Shown here piece by piece: positions 1 to 7,353 of a stretch of 16,139 nt of DNA. Source of the stretch: UBA965 sp046303375 (lineage in GTDB: Bacteria; Chloroflexota; Chloroflexia; Chloroflexales; Roseiflexaceae); contig JBKCGB010000077.1 in assembly GCA_046303375.1 (NCBI GenBank), positions 1 through 16,139 on the forward strand. Direction: 5' to 3'. The translations under genes and the position numbers were made by a program. Within the stretch, counting starts at the first letter, position 1. Each line of letters opens with the position of its first letter. Under the pieces are notes generated by a model, which did not search any database, had not been told where the DNA came from, and saw nothing but the letters and a program-made list of their open reading frames with translations.

Positions 1-1053
1 CGCATCAACGAAGCCTTTCGTGTGTTGCGTGATAGCAAACTGCGTGAACACTACGATCTGACGATGCCTGGTGGTGTCACGTTGCGCCCATCGCAACCCG
101 TCCCCACGGGACCACTTGCCCCACGCGACCATCATGCTGAAATGTATGAGACGGCCAAAGCGCATATCGACGCTGGGCGGCTCCTGCAGGCGGTTGCAGT
201 CCTACGCCGCCTACAACAGTCTAATCCGTTTTATCGTGATGCAAGTACCCTGCTCGTCAACACGGAGCAGGCCATTAATGCGCGTCAGCTGACCATGCCC
301 TACGAAAGCGTGCGGCGTACCAGCTGGTTAACGGTGAGTGTGGTGGTGATGGTGGTGGTCATCGTGGGAGTAACTTGGCTCCTCAACGACCAATCAGCCA
401 TTAGTGGGGCACGCATTGATGCCACGCAAACCGCTGAAGCACAGATCACGCCTGCAACAGTGACACGGGTGATTACACGCACACCACGCAGCACGCCGAC
501 GCGCCCTGCAGTGGCCACTGCGACACCCATGGATGCCAATGTACTCCTCGACGATACGTTTGAGACCAATGATTGGGCATCAGCAACTGGCGCTACATGG
601 AGTACACGCTACGATGGCAAACAGTACCATATTACGGCTCAGGCCAACAGCGATGCTGCCTGGACGTATCGGCCATTTGATCAAGCCGATGTGGTGGTGA
701 GTGCTGATATGCACATCAATAGTGGTCAAGCCGGCATCATCGTGCGGTATCGCGCCGAAACTGACTACGTGGCAGTCGTGCTCATCCCTGCCACACAAGA
801 ATATCGAGTCGTGCAACGCCAAGATGTGCAATTCGTGGAAATCACCCGTGGGCAGAATCCAGCCATTACCGCAGACAACCTGCTCGATGTGCGTGTGGTT
901 GGGAAACAGCTCGATATTAGTATCAATGGGAGCGTGGCTGCGAGCGTCACCATTGACACGATGGCAGACAGTGCACGCTTTGGGATGATTGGCATCCCTG
1001 ATACGAGCAATGCCGATGTATTCTACAGTCGCTTGACAGTACAAAAACCGTAG
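1..1053 (+). CDS. Membrane-anchored J-domain protein with C-terminal jelly-roll-like domain (5' end missing)
   Basis: The frame is open from base 1, so the true start lies upstream; a GTG at position 22 is internal. The first 20 codons read RINEAFRVLRDSKLREHYDL, the typical end of a DnaJ J-domain (helices III-IV); the HPD motif would be off the window. Next come a Pro-rich linker, a helical TPR-like stretch (window codons about 44-90), one strongly hydrophobic segment (about codons 108-128, Val-rich), a Thr/Pro/Ala linker and a C-terminal beta-rich domain (about 182-350) resembling the LamG/DUF1080-like concanavalin fold. Inferred topology is J-domain in the cytoplasm and jelly-roll outside. 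J-domains stimulate DnaK-type Hsp70 ATPase; a role in envelope sensing or membrane recruitment of DnaK is inference. The stop TAG lies 1 nt from the stop of the convergent LCP gene. The J-domain call rests on the fragment only. Confidence 0.8.
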   Translation, partial: RINEAFRVLRDSKLREHYDLTMPGGVTLRPSQPVPTGPLAPRDHHAEMYETAKAHIDAGRLLQAVAVLRRLQQSNPFYRDASTLLVNTEQAINARQLTMPYESVRRTSWLTVSVVVMVVVIVGVTWLLNDQSAISGARIDATQTAEAQITPATVTRVITRTPRSTPTRPAVATATPMDANVLLDDTFETNDWASATGATWSTRYDGKQYHITAQANSDAAWTYRPFDQADVVVSADMHINSGQAGIIVRYRAETDYVAVVLIPATQEYRVVQRQDVQFVEITRGQNPAITADNLLDVRVVGKQLDISINGSVAASVTIDTMADSARFGMIGIPDTSNADVFYSRLTVQKP

Positions 1054-1062
1054 CTCACGGCT
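1042..1062 (-). terminator. Short intrinsic terminator of the LCP gene
   Basis: Read on the minus strand, CCGT (1060-1057), loop GAGCT (1056-1052) and ACGG (1051-1048) form a small stem, extendable by G-U and A-U pairs, followed directly by TTTTT (1047-1043). The stem includes the LCP stop codon TGA, and the T run lies in the last codons of the convergent J-protein gene. The stem is short, so termination may be partial. Confidence 0.5.
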
Positions 1063-2584
1063 GAATGTCTGAGCCGAGTACAATCACAATGTCGGCAGTG
1101 CTTTGCAACGGGGCAGGCAGCTTGTCTGTGACCACTTTCCCTGGAATAAGCTGTGCAATACTCGCGGCCTGTTTGGGATGATTGTTGAGGTCATAGATGA
1201 TGGTCTCAGTACGGACATCGCCGGGTGCATCACCAGGGGCGTCGGTCACAATCCCAACCTCGTGTAGTTGATCACTGACGCGACGTGCCATCCCCGGGAT
1301 GCGCGACCCATTAAATACTTGTACCCGTGCAGCACCTTCGTCAACTTCCCAGCCGACCTGTGTGCGTACGTAGTTGGTGACACTGCGCCATGTATCGGTG
1401 AGCGCTTGGCGTGCCTGCGCCAAGACATCAGCTTGTACGGTCAACTGCGTGGCATCGGTGGCAACACCCGCCTGTGTCAGCCAGGTATCCACCACAGCCT
1501 GCACGCCACCCGCATCCCACAGCAAATCAGAGCCGTCGACAGTATAACGAGGAATGGTAGTAGGAGAAATTTGCGTAGAAGTCAGCGTGGTTGCATCAAC
1601 ATACAGCATGGTACCACCGACGGCAAAGACCATCAGCGGATTCAAGAGCGGCATAGTGGTACGTACTGAGCCACCAAAGAGCTGTGGTGCACTATTGGCC
1701 ACATACCACCAGCGCGCGATATCAGCACGTTTGACCGCTGCAATCAACGCTTGCGCAACTTGTTGCTGCCGTTGAATGCGCCCAAAATCACTATCAGCAT
1801 GCCGGGTGCGTGCATAAATGAGTGCCTGTTCGCCGGTCATTCGTTGTAGTCCAGGTTGAAATTCAACCCGCGTCACACCATAATCAGCAGTGGGGTATGC
1901 GGCATCAACGAGATAGGTGGGCACATTCACGTCAATACCACCGAATGCGTCAATGAGCTGAGCAAAACCGGCAAAATTGACTTCAAGCACATAATCGATA
2001 CGATAGCCACGACTACGTAGCATCAAAAAGTCTTCTACGGTTTCAGCCACCAGTGCCATGCCGGCTTCTTGTTGACTCACATCATCCGTGTAGAGCGACT
2101 GTGGATTCATGTAGCCATGGGCATAAGCGGCATTTATTTTGCTGTCACCGCGACCTCGGATACTCACGCGCGAATCACGGGGAATCGACAACAAACTGAC
2201 ATGACCGGTTTGCGGCTGAATCCGCGCCAACATCAATGAATCGCTGCGAATACTCGTATTACTCCCATCGCTGCGCGAATCAACGCCAACGATCAAGAGT
2301 GTGAATCCCTGGGCAATCGCCGTGTTTGGCCGATCTGGGCGAAAGTCCGTGGCACCGATAGCAGTTGCGATTTGACGCAACTGAAAGCTGGCCACCAACA
2401 CGGGAATCACACACAGTACGACCAGCCACAACCACCCACGTCGATAGACGGGGCGCTGCTGTGGGAGCGGATTATTTAGGCGATTGCGTGGCAGTACAAT
2501 AGTCGATCCGGGGGTCGCCCCATCACGCAAGCGACGTTCACGCGGAGCTCGTGGTGATTGCATAGACAGACACATCCGACTCAA
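1055..2584 (-). CDS. LCP (LytR-CpsA-Psr) family glycopolymer transferase with LytR_C domain
   Basis: LCP enzymes move polyprenyl-phosphate-linked glycans onto peptidoglycan or proteins at the outer membrane face. The protein (about 509 aa) has a basic cytoplasmic tail, one transmembrane anchor (about residues 50-67), the LCP catalytic domain (about 96-280) and a LytR_C domain (about 418-509, starting ARVQVFNGSR). Expected LCP residues are visible: D102 in VGVDSR, R113 and D115 in SIRSDS, R136 in IPRDS, and R259/R261 in ARTRHADSDFGR. The start is uncertain. AGGGAG (2596-2591) lies 6 nt before TTG at 2584; TTG 2590 and ATGs at 2575 and 2563 are in-frame alternatives. The gene diverges from the metallophosphoesterase operon and has its own extended -10 promoter. 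The acceptor (wall, S-layer protein or other) cannot be read from sequence. Confidence 0.93.
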   Translation of the reverse strand: MSRMCLSMQSPRAPRERRLRDGATPGSTIVLPRNRLNNPLPQQRPVYRRGWLWLVVLCVIPVLVASFQLRQIATAIGATDFRPDRPNTAIAQGFTLLIVGVDSRSDGSNTSIRSDSLMLARIQPQTGHVSLLSIPRDSRVSIRGRGDSKINAAYAHGYMNPQSLYTDDVSQQEAGMALVAETVEDFLMLRSRGYRIDYVLEVNFAGFAQLIDAFGGIDVNVPTYLVDAAYPTADYGVTRVEFQPGLQRMTGEQALIYARTRHADSDFGRIQRQQQVAQALIAAVKRADIARWWYVANSAPQLFGGSVRTTMPLLNPLMVFAVGGTMLYVDATTLTSTQISPTTIPRYTVDGSDLLWDAGGVQAVVDTWLTQAGVATDATQLTVQADVLAQARQALTDTWRSVTNYVRTQVGWEVDEGAARVQVFNGSRIPGMARRVSDQLHEVGIVTDAPGDAPGDVRTETIIYDLNNHPKQAASIAQLIPGKVVTDKLPAPLQSTADIVIVLGSDIQP

Positions 2585-2590
2585 CGACAA

Positions 2591-2596
2591 CTCCCT
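2591..2596 (-). promoter_or_regulatory. Ribosome binding site of the LCP gene
   Basis: AGGGAG on the minus strand. It gives 6-nt spacing to TTG 2584 but zero spacing to TTG 2590 and 15 nt to ATG 2575, so it favours the 2584 start. Confidence 0.5.
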
Positions 2597-2602
2597 GACT
2601 GT

Positions 2603-2611
2603 ATCATAGCA
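2603..2611 (-). promoter_or_regulatory. Extended -10 promoter for the LCP gene
   Basis: The minus strand reads TGC-TATGAT (2611-2603), a TGn extended -10 with one mismatch to TATAAT. No convincing -35 lies 16-18 nt upstream. The predicted transcript start near 2597 would leave a very short leader that just contains the ribosome binding site. Confidence 0.55.
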
Positions 2612-2648
2612 TACCCGTTAGACTCGCATGATTGCTGGCATCTTCGGC

Positions 2649-2654
2649 TATACT
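2649..2654 (+). promoter_or_regulatory. Candidate -10 of the metallophosphoesterase operon
   Basis: TATACT, preceded by GGC and without a TGn extension or clear -35. It lies 10 nt upstream of ATG 2665, so the transcript would be almost leaderless there. It is back to back with the LCP promoter. Confidence 0.35.
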
Positions 2655-2664
2655 ACGAGAGGGA

Positions 2665-3669
2665 ATGTTTCACCGAGTTGCTGATTTCATGCGTCGTCAC
2701 CAGTCTGCACCACTTCATACACCTGCATCACCACCAGCACCCGCATATGTGGCGAGCCCAGCCGATGTGTACTACAGTCGGCGCTGGCGCTGGGCGCTTG
2801 GCATCATGGCCGTGATTGGGTTTCAGCTGATTCGCCAGCGCCGCTGGGGAATCATCGCCGGCATCGGGCTCATCGTGAGTCGCATCTGGCGCTATGCGCG
2901 CCAGCACGAACCGGCCACCCCCGCACTCACCCCTGTCCACATCTACGATGCACGTATTCCGGCAGGATTTGATGGCTTCACCATCGGCCAAATCAGTGAT
3001 ATTCACCTCGGCCAGCCGTTTTCTGATGCAAATTTACGGTGGGCCATCACCACACTCAATGCAAGTACACCTGATCTCATCGTGTTGACTGGGGATCTCG
3101 TCAACGACCGCCCTGCCGTCACCCGTCTCCCCTACTACTTGCGGCAACTACGCGCCCCCTACGGCGTCTATGCGATTACGGGTAACCACGACTATGTCGA
3201 AGGGATTGATGACGTAGCACAGGCACTCCAAGTTGCCGGTATCCCGTTGCTCCGCAATCAGGGCTTCATGCTCAATCATCATGGTGACAATCTTTGGGTG
3301 GCAGGTACCGATGATTGGTGGCACGGGCAGATGCGTATCGATCGTGCCATTGCTGATGCTCCTGCACAGACTCCGGTAATCCTGTTGGCGCATGCCCCCG
3401 ATGCAGCCTTCGAAGCCAGCACCTATCCACAGATTCTGCTCCAGCTCGCCGGGCACGTGCATGGCGGGCACCTCAATCTCCCTGGGCTCGGGCCACTCGC
3501 ACGCCCGCGCTTTGGACGCTGGCTGACACAGGGTACGCAACGCATCAACACGATGTGGTTGCATATCTCACTCGGACTCAGTGGGCGTCAACTGCGCATC
3601 GGCAGTCGCCCCGAAGTCGGCATCATTCATCTTCATGCGCAGGAGCATCCAGATGCACAGAGCAATTAA
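2665..3669 (+). CDS. Membrane-associated calcineurin-like metallophosphoesterase
   Basis: This is a 334-aa protein of the YaeI/YkuE/LpxG-like branch of binuclear metallophosphoesterases, which hydrolyse phosphoesters or pyrophosphates, often at the membrane. One or two hydrophobic segments (about residues 44-73) precede the catalytic domain. The metal-binding series is complete: D112 and H114 (SDIH), D144 (TGDL), N174/H175 (GNHD), H243 (LAHAPD) and H264/H266 (GHVHGGH). ATG 2665 follows GAGAGGGA with spacing that is too tight, so ATG 2689 is a possible alternative; an in-frame TTG at 2632 lies upstream of the candidate -10. The gene overlaps the next one by 17 nt, implying cotranscription and translational coupling. 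The substrate is unknown; a lipid pyrophosphate would suit the membrane anchor, but that is inference. Confidence 0.92.
   Translation: MFHRVADFMRRHQSAPLHTPASPPAPAYVASPADVYYSRRWRWALGIMAVIGFQLIRQRRWGIIAGIGLIVSRIWRYARQHEPATPALTPVHIYDARIPAGFDGFTIGQISDIHLGQPFSDANLRWAITTLNASTPDLIVLTGDLVNDRPAVTRLPYYLRQLRAPYGVYAITGNHDYVEGIDDVAQALQVAGIPLLRNQGFMLNHHGDNLWVAGTDDWWHGQMRIDRAIADAPAQTPVILLAHAPDAAFEASTYPQILLQLAGHVHGGHLNLPGLGPLARPRFGRWLTQGTQRINTMWLHISLGLSGRQLRIGSRPEVGIIHLHAQEHPDAQSN
3641..3645 (+). promoter_or_regulatory. Ribosome binding site of the DUF3054 gene
   Basis: AGGAG lies 7 nt before ATG 3653, inside the end of the metallophosphoesterase gene. It decides in favour of 3653 over the longer in-frame start at 3581. 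Confidence 0.8.
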
Positions 3670-4027
3670 CTGGTGGGTATGGCTAGGCGATATGCTGGTC
3701 TTAGTCGGCTTTGCGGCCATTGGACGCCAAAGTCATGCCGAAAGCAATCCACTCAGTGCAGTCCTCGCAACGGCTGCGCCGTTTGTGGCGGCGTGGTCAC
3801 TCGTGGGGTACGTGGCCAGTGTGTGGGTACCACAGCCACGGCTCTTGTGGGTGGTACGCACCATTGTTGCAAATGGCGTCGCCTGTGCACTCGCATTGCT
3901 GATACGGGCGAGTTGGCTGCACCGTGATAGCATCCCGTGGACATTTGCGCTGGTATCATTTGGCTTTACGACTCTCTTTCTCGTAATCATACGCCTGCTT
4001 TATCGACACACACAGGAGACCACATGA
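3653..4027 (+). CDS. DUF3054 family membrane protein
   Basis: A small 124-aa integral membrane protein with about four hydrophobic segments. The opening GDMLVLVGFAAIGRQSHAES matches the conserved start of DUF3054 (Gly-Asp in helix 1, then F-x-x-x-G-R-x-x-H), followed by AAPFVAAW. I know no biochemical function for the family. The start is fixed by AGGAG at 3641-3645. It overlaps the metallophosphoesterase by 17 nt at its 5' end and the histidine phosphatase by 4 nt (ATGA) at its 3' end, so the three are almost certainly one translationally coupled operon. Confidence 0.85.
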   Translation: MHRAINWWVWLGDMLVLVGFAAIGRQSHAESNPLSAVLATAAPFVAAWSLVGYVASVWVPQPRLLWVVRTIVANGVACALALLIRASWLHRDSIPWTFALVSFGFTTLFLVIIRLLYRHTQETT

Positions 4028-4674
4028 ACAGCACCACACTCACATTGATACGCCACGGTGAAGCATTTTCCAATGTAGATCCGCATGTGGTTGAATCGTT
4101 TTCGTGCCGTGGGCTCACCACGCACGGCGTCGCCCAAGCCCACGCCTTGGCACACCGCATCCAACACGAACAGTGGCAGTATGATGTGCTCTACGCCAGC
4201 ACGCTCACCCGTGCGCGCATGACTGCTGAAATCATTGCCCCAGCTTTGCAACTCCCCATCAACTGGGAAGATGACCTCCACGAGCTCCGGGTTGGTGATG
4301 CCGATGGCATCGCACTCGCTCAAGTCACAACACAGTTTCCTGATTTTGCCCATGCCATCATAGAGCCATACACCAAGGTGGCTCCCAACGGCGAAAGTTG
4401 GAACGAATTCGCCATGCGCTGTGCCCGTATCCTACACACCATTATCATGCGACACCACGGACAACGGATTGCAGTGGTCTGTCATGGGGGTGTGATTGAA
4501 TGTGCGTTTTTGTGGATAGGTGAGCTCAATGCGGGCATGCGCAAGCGCGTAGCATTCCCCGCACGAAATACCGCATTCACCACATGGGTGCGCGTACAAA
4601 GCCCATACGATCAACGCATCGAATGGCAGTTGCGCTGTCACAACGACCATGCCCATTTGGCACGCTTGCCTTGA
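4024..4674 (+). CDS. Histidine phosphatase superfamily protein (phosphoglycerate mutase-like)
   Basis: A 216-aa protein of the histidine phosphatase branch 1 family, which forms a phospho-histidine intermediate to remove or move phosphate. The catalytic motif LIRHGEA places the nucleophile at H11. Other expected elements are STLTRARMTAE (R63), the acid in HELRVGDADG (E87) and the second histidine in VVCHGGV (H154). ATG 4024 overlaps the upstream stop (ATGA) and has AGGAG at 4014-4018 with 5-nt spacing. The loop is not that of a classical dPGM, and a true glycolytic mutase (gpmI) begins at 16042, so a general phosphatase (sugar-phosphate, nucleotide or cobalamin-type substrate) is more likely. 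The substrate cannot be decided here. Confidence 0.9.
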   Translation: MNSTTLTLIRHGEAFSNVDPHVVESFSCRGLTTHGVAQAHALAHRIQHEQWQYDVLYASTLTRARMTAEIIAPALQLPINWEDDLHELRVGDADGIALAQVTTQFPDFAHAIIEPYTKVAPNGESWNEFAMRCARILHTIIMRHHGQRIAVVCHGGVIECAFLWIGELNAGMRKRVAFPARNTAFTTWVRVQSPYDQRIEWQLRCHNDHAHLARLP

Positions 4675-4960
4675 TTGAGGCACCACTGCATTACTTGCAT
4701 GGTTCGCTGATTTTTATGAAATTCATCATCAAATTAGGATGAGATATCCCGTGACAAACAGCATCAGTAGATGATTGTTCTAGGGTGTAATTGTGCAGAA
4801 ATGCGCATTGTCATCAAGCAGAGAATTATGTGAACTGGGATGTATATCTACGAAAAATTGCATTGTCACACACCTACGATAATACATCGTTTTGTCATTT
4901 TCGCTTCGTATGTTCCATGGTATAATCGTCTATGGAATTGTCTTCTGATGAAACAACACT
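4675..4960 (+). other. AT-rich intergenic spacer (286 nt)
   Basis: No credible gene. It contains imperfect small inverted repeats (for example ATGAA-A-TTCAT near 4718-4728, and ACGAT-5nt-ATCGT at 4876-4890 followed by TTT), two copies of GCATTGTCA (4805-4813 and 4860-4868) and a further TTGTCA at 4892. It ends with the extended -10 of the GT-C operon. No strong terminator for the upstream operon is evident. Confidence 0.6.
4918..4926 (+). promoter_or_regulatory. Extended -10 promoter of the GT-C operon
   Basis: TGG-TATAAT is a perfect TGn extended -10. The only -35-like element nearby, TTGTCA at 4892-4897, has 23-nt spacing, too long for a normal sigma-70 pair. The predicted start near 4933 leaves a leader of about 28 nt with no clear ribosome binding site before ATG 4961. 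Confidence 0.65.
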
Positions 4961-7333
4961 ATGACAGCAAAAACTGCCGTTGTGCCCGACACCAAGCGAT
5001 CATTGGTCATTACCAGAGATCATGTAGTGTTCATCGTCATCCTGTTGTGTAGCGTCCTCACCCGTCTATGGGGGTTGGGTGATCGTGCGCTCCACCACGA
5101 CGAAACACTGCACGCCGACTACTCCTACTCGCTCTTTGCCGGGTTAGGATTTGTGCATGACCCATTGCTCCACGGACCATTCTTGTACATCATGGGAGCA
5201 ATCACGTACTTCTTTTTTGGCGACAACGACTACACGGCGCGCTTATCACCCGCCTTGTATAGTATCGCCCTCGGACTCACCCCCTACTTGCTCCGGCGTG
5301 AAATTGGTCGTACCGGAGCCATCGTTGCCAGTATCGTGATGGTGTTTTCGCCGGTCTTTCTCTATATTGGCAGATTTTTCCGGCATGACATCTATGCGGT
5401 GCTCTTCGAAGTCCTTGTACTCACTGCCATGCTGCGCTATGGGCGTACACGTGAGCCGATGTGGTTGATTATTGGCTTTGTGGCGATGAGCATGATGCTG
5501 ACCGACCTTGAGACTGCCTATCTCTACATTGCCATTTTCTTGCCAGTGGTGGTAGCAGTCTTCTTTTGGCAGGTATGGCGGCCGGGGATTTTAGTAGTTG
5601 GTGCTATTGGTGCCACAATTGTTGCCTGTGTGTTTATCTTGCCTGGCAAGCCGCAACCTGCCATCAACCCCACCGAGGATATCCGTGTCACCCGTGAAAA
5701 CGGCACGTACGTCTGTCCAGATGGCAATATCAACGATTACATCTACAATCCGATTATTGCAGCCAAACCGGGACCCATCTTTGGGTTTGGACCACTTGAA
5801 ACTGACGACAACATGTACGCACTCTGCGTGCGCAATCAGTCCGACAACAACGTACCAGCGTACTTTTTCAAGTTGTGGCAATTTTTCAGTCACCCCGCCA
5901 TTGTGCTCGGTTTTTTCAGCACCGTATTTGGCATCATTGCGCTGTGGTGGGTCGTCTGGAAGCGCAAACTAGCCGACGGGATGACTGTATGGCAGCAGGC
6001 GAATCAGCACCCCACGCCACTGGTTCGGACATTTGCAAGTCTGGCGGCAGACAATCGCATCATCAAAGCTATCGGCCTCGCACTTGTTCCGTATGTGCTC
6101 TTTTTCAGCTCCTTCTTCTATAATCCAATTGGCATTGTGAGTGGCACCACCGGGTCATTACTGTACTGGCTCGCCCAGCATGACGTCAAGCGTGGTGGGC
6201 AACCTGGTCATTATTATGGAGTCATGCTGGCCATCTATGAGCCCTTGGTCGTAATTGCAGCAATTGCCAGTGCCGTGGTAATGATTATTCAGCTTGTACG
6301 CGTCCTCAAAGCCAAAGAAAGCCCATCTGCATTCTTGGCTACGGGCATGATTTTGACTTACTGGTCGATTGGTGCGTTTGCCATTTTTTCGTGGGCTGGT
6401 GAAAAGATGCCATGGTTGACCATTCACCCGCTCATTCCACTCACATTGCTCGGTTCATGGGGTTTTGGGCAACTCATCGATCGCTGGTGGGCGAATCACC
6501 GGACGCAACCCAACGGCAAGGCCGGGGTCATCACAGTGACATTGGTGAGCACCATCGTCTTTTTTGCGGCCACGACGCTCATGATGCTTGCAATTAATCC
6601 AACCAGCCAATTCACAAGCTGGACTCCGTGGATTCCGGTGGGATTCATTGTGTTGGTGGCTGCTATTACGCTCAGTCATATTCCGAGTCACGGCAAATTG
6701 TGGAGTGCGGGGATGTTGGTCTTTGCGTTGTGTGGAGCCTTGACGCTCTACGAGCTACGCAGTTCGTGGCGACTCAGTTACCAATATGGTGACATCCCCA
6801 AAGAGATGATGATATATACGCAAACCACACCAGACGCATTGCGCGTGGTGCGTGATCTCGAACGTGCATCCATCAGTCGACACGGCGACTTGAGCATGCC
6901 CATTTGGCACGACAATGAGACCATTTGGGATTGGTACATGCGTAACTTCATCAACAAGACCGAACAGCCACCAGGTGCTCCAGCCATGCCCGGTGACGAT
7001 ATCATGGCAATTGTTGTGATGGATGAGAATTTGAAGTCAGTTGATGACAGCACGTTCCCAGGATTCCTCATCCAGAAGTATCCGTTGCGCTGGTGGTTCC
7101 CCGAAGACCAGATGTATCGGCTCGAGCCGGGTTGGTACAACCAAGAGGTCAACGAGGGCTCATCGGTGTTGCGGCGGGTACTGCATAATCCGTTTGACAC
7201 ACAAACTGCAGTTGCCGCATGGCGCTACTACTTGTTTCGCGATCCAGGGTTTCCGCTTGGTTCATCCAACTTTTATGTGGCCGTTCGTCCAGAGATCGCA
7301 CCATTCATGTCACTAGGTCTTGGTGCGCGTTAG
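4961..7333 (+). CDS. TIGR03663 family GT-C-type membrane glycosyltransferase (Agl23-like), short paralogue
   Basis: A 790-aa polytopic membrane protein with roughly a dozen hydrophobic segments spread over residues about 22-610, then a soluble C-terminal part (about 615-790). Near the N-terminus GDRALHHDETLHADYSY (HHDE, residues 45-48) lies just after the first membrane helix, where GT-C/PMT-like enzymes keep their acidic catalytic motif in the first outside loop. FSWAGEKMPWLTIH and RWWFPED are shared with the next protein. By family analogy it transfers sugars from polyprenyl-phosphate donors outside the membrane or assists a glycan flippase (Agl23 naming); donor and acceptor are unknown. 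C252 and C289 sit in a probable outside loop. ATG 4961 lacks a good ribosome binding site. It is 20 nt upstream of its paralogue and presumably in the same transcript. Confidence 0.85.
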   Translation: MTAKTAVVPDTKRSLVITRDHVVFIVILLCSVLTRLWGLGDRALHHDETLHADYSYSLFAGLGFVHDPLLHGPFLYIMGAITYFFFGDNDYTARLSPALYSIALGLTPYLLRREIGRTGAIVASIVMVFSPVFLYIGRFFRHDIYAVLFEVLVLTAMLRYGRTREPMWLIIGFVAMSMMLTDLETAYLYIAIFLPVVVAVFFWQVWRPGILVVGAIGATIVACVFILPGKPQPAINPTEDIRVTRENGTYVCPDGNINDYIYNPIIAAKPGPIFGFGPLETDDNMYALCVRNQSDNNVPAYFFKLWQFFSHPAIVLGFFSTVFGIIALWWVVWKRKLADGMTVWQQANQHPTPLVRTFASLAADNRIIKAIGLALVPYVLFFSSFFYNPIGIVSGTTGSLLYWLAQHDVKRGGQPGHYYGVMLAIYEPLVVIAAIASAVVMIIQLVRVLKAKESPSAFLATGMILTYWSIGAFAIFSWAGEKMPWLTIHPLIPLTLLGSWGFGQLIDRWWANHRTQPNGKAGVITVTLVSTIVFFAATTLMMLAINPTSQFTSWTPWIPVGFIVLVAAITLSHIPSHGKLWSAGMLVFALCGALTLYELRSSWRLSYQYGDIPKEMMIYTQTTPDALRVVRDLERASISRHGDLSMPIWHDNETIWDWYMRNFINKTEQPPGAPAMPGDDIMAIVVMDENLKSVDDSTFPGFLIQKYPLRWWFPEDQMYRLEPGWYNQEVNEGSSVLRRVLHNPFDTQTAVAAWRYYLFRDPGFPLGSSNFYVAVRPEIAPFMSLGLGAR

Positions 7334-7343
7334 TGGTGAATAC

Positions 7344-7348
7344 GGGAG
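7344..7348 (+). promoter_or_regulatory. Ribosome binding site of the second GT-C gene
   Basis: GGGAG lies 5 nt before ATG 7354. It decides against the longer in-frame start at 7219, which would overlap the end of the first paralogue by 115 nt. Confidence 0.75.
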
Positions 7349-7353
7349 AAATC

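Noticed and set aside
342..375. GTG/GGT-rich stretch as a DNA repeat
   Set aside because: It simply encodes the Val-rich transmembrane helix of the J-protein.
580..1083. Open minus-strand frame of 167 codons antisense to the J-protein gene
   Set aside because: It lies fully over a well-supported coding region, shows no family motif and has no ribosome binding site.
4024..4674. Calling the histidine phosphatase gpmA (dPGM)
   Set aside because: Motifs beyond RHGE do not match the dPGM pattern, and a gpmI-type mutase is present at the window end.
4840..5052. Small plus-strand frame of 70 codons across the spacer and the GT-C gene start
   Set aside because: It spans the extended -10 promoter, overlaps the GT-C gene in another frame and has no ribosome binding site.
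7219..7353. Upstream start for the second GT-C protein
   Set aside because: It would overlap the first paralogue by 115 nt; GGGAG sits correctly before ATG 7354, where the protein begins in the same way as its paralogue.
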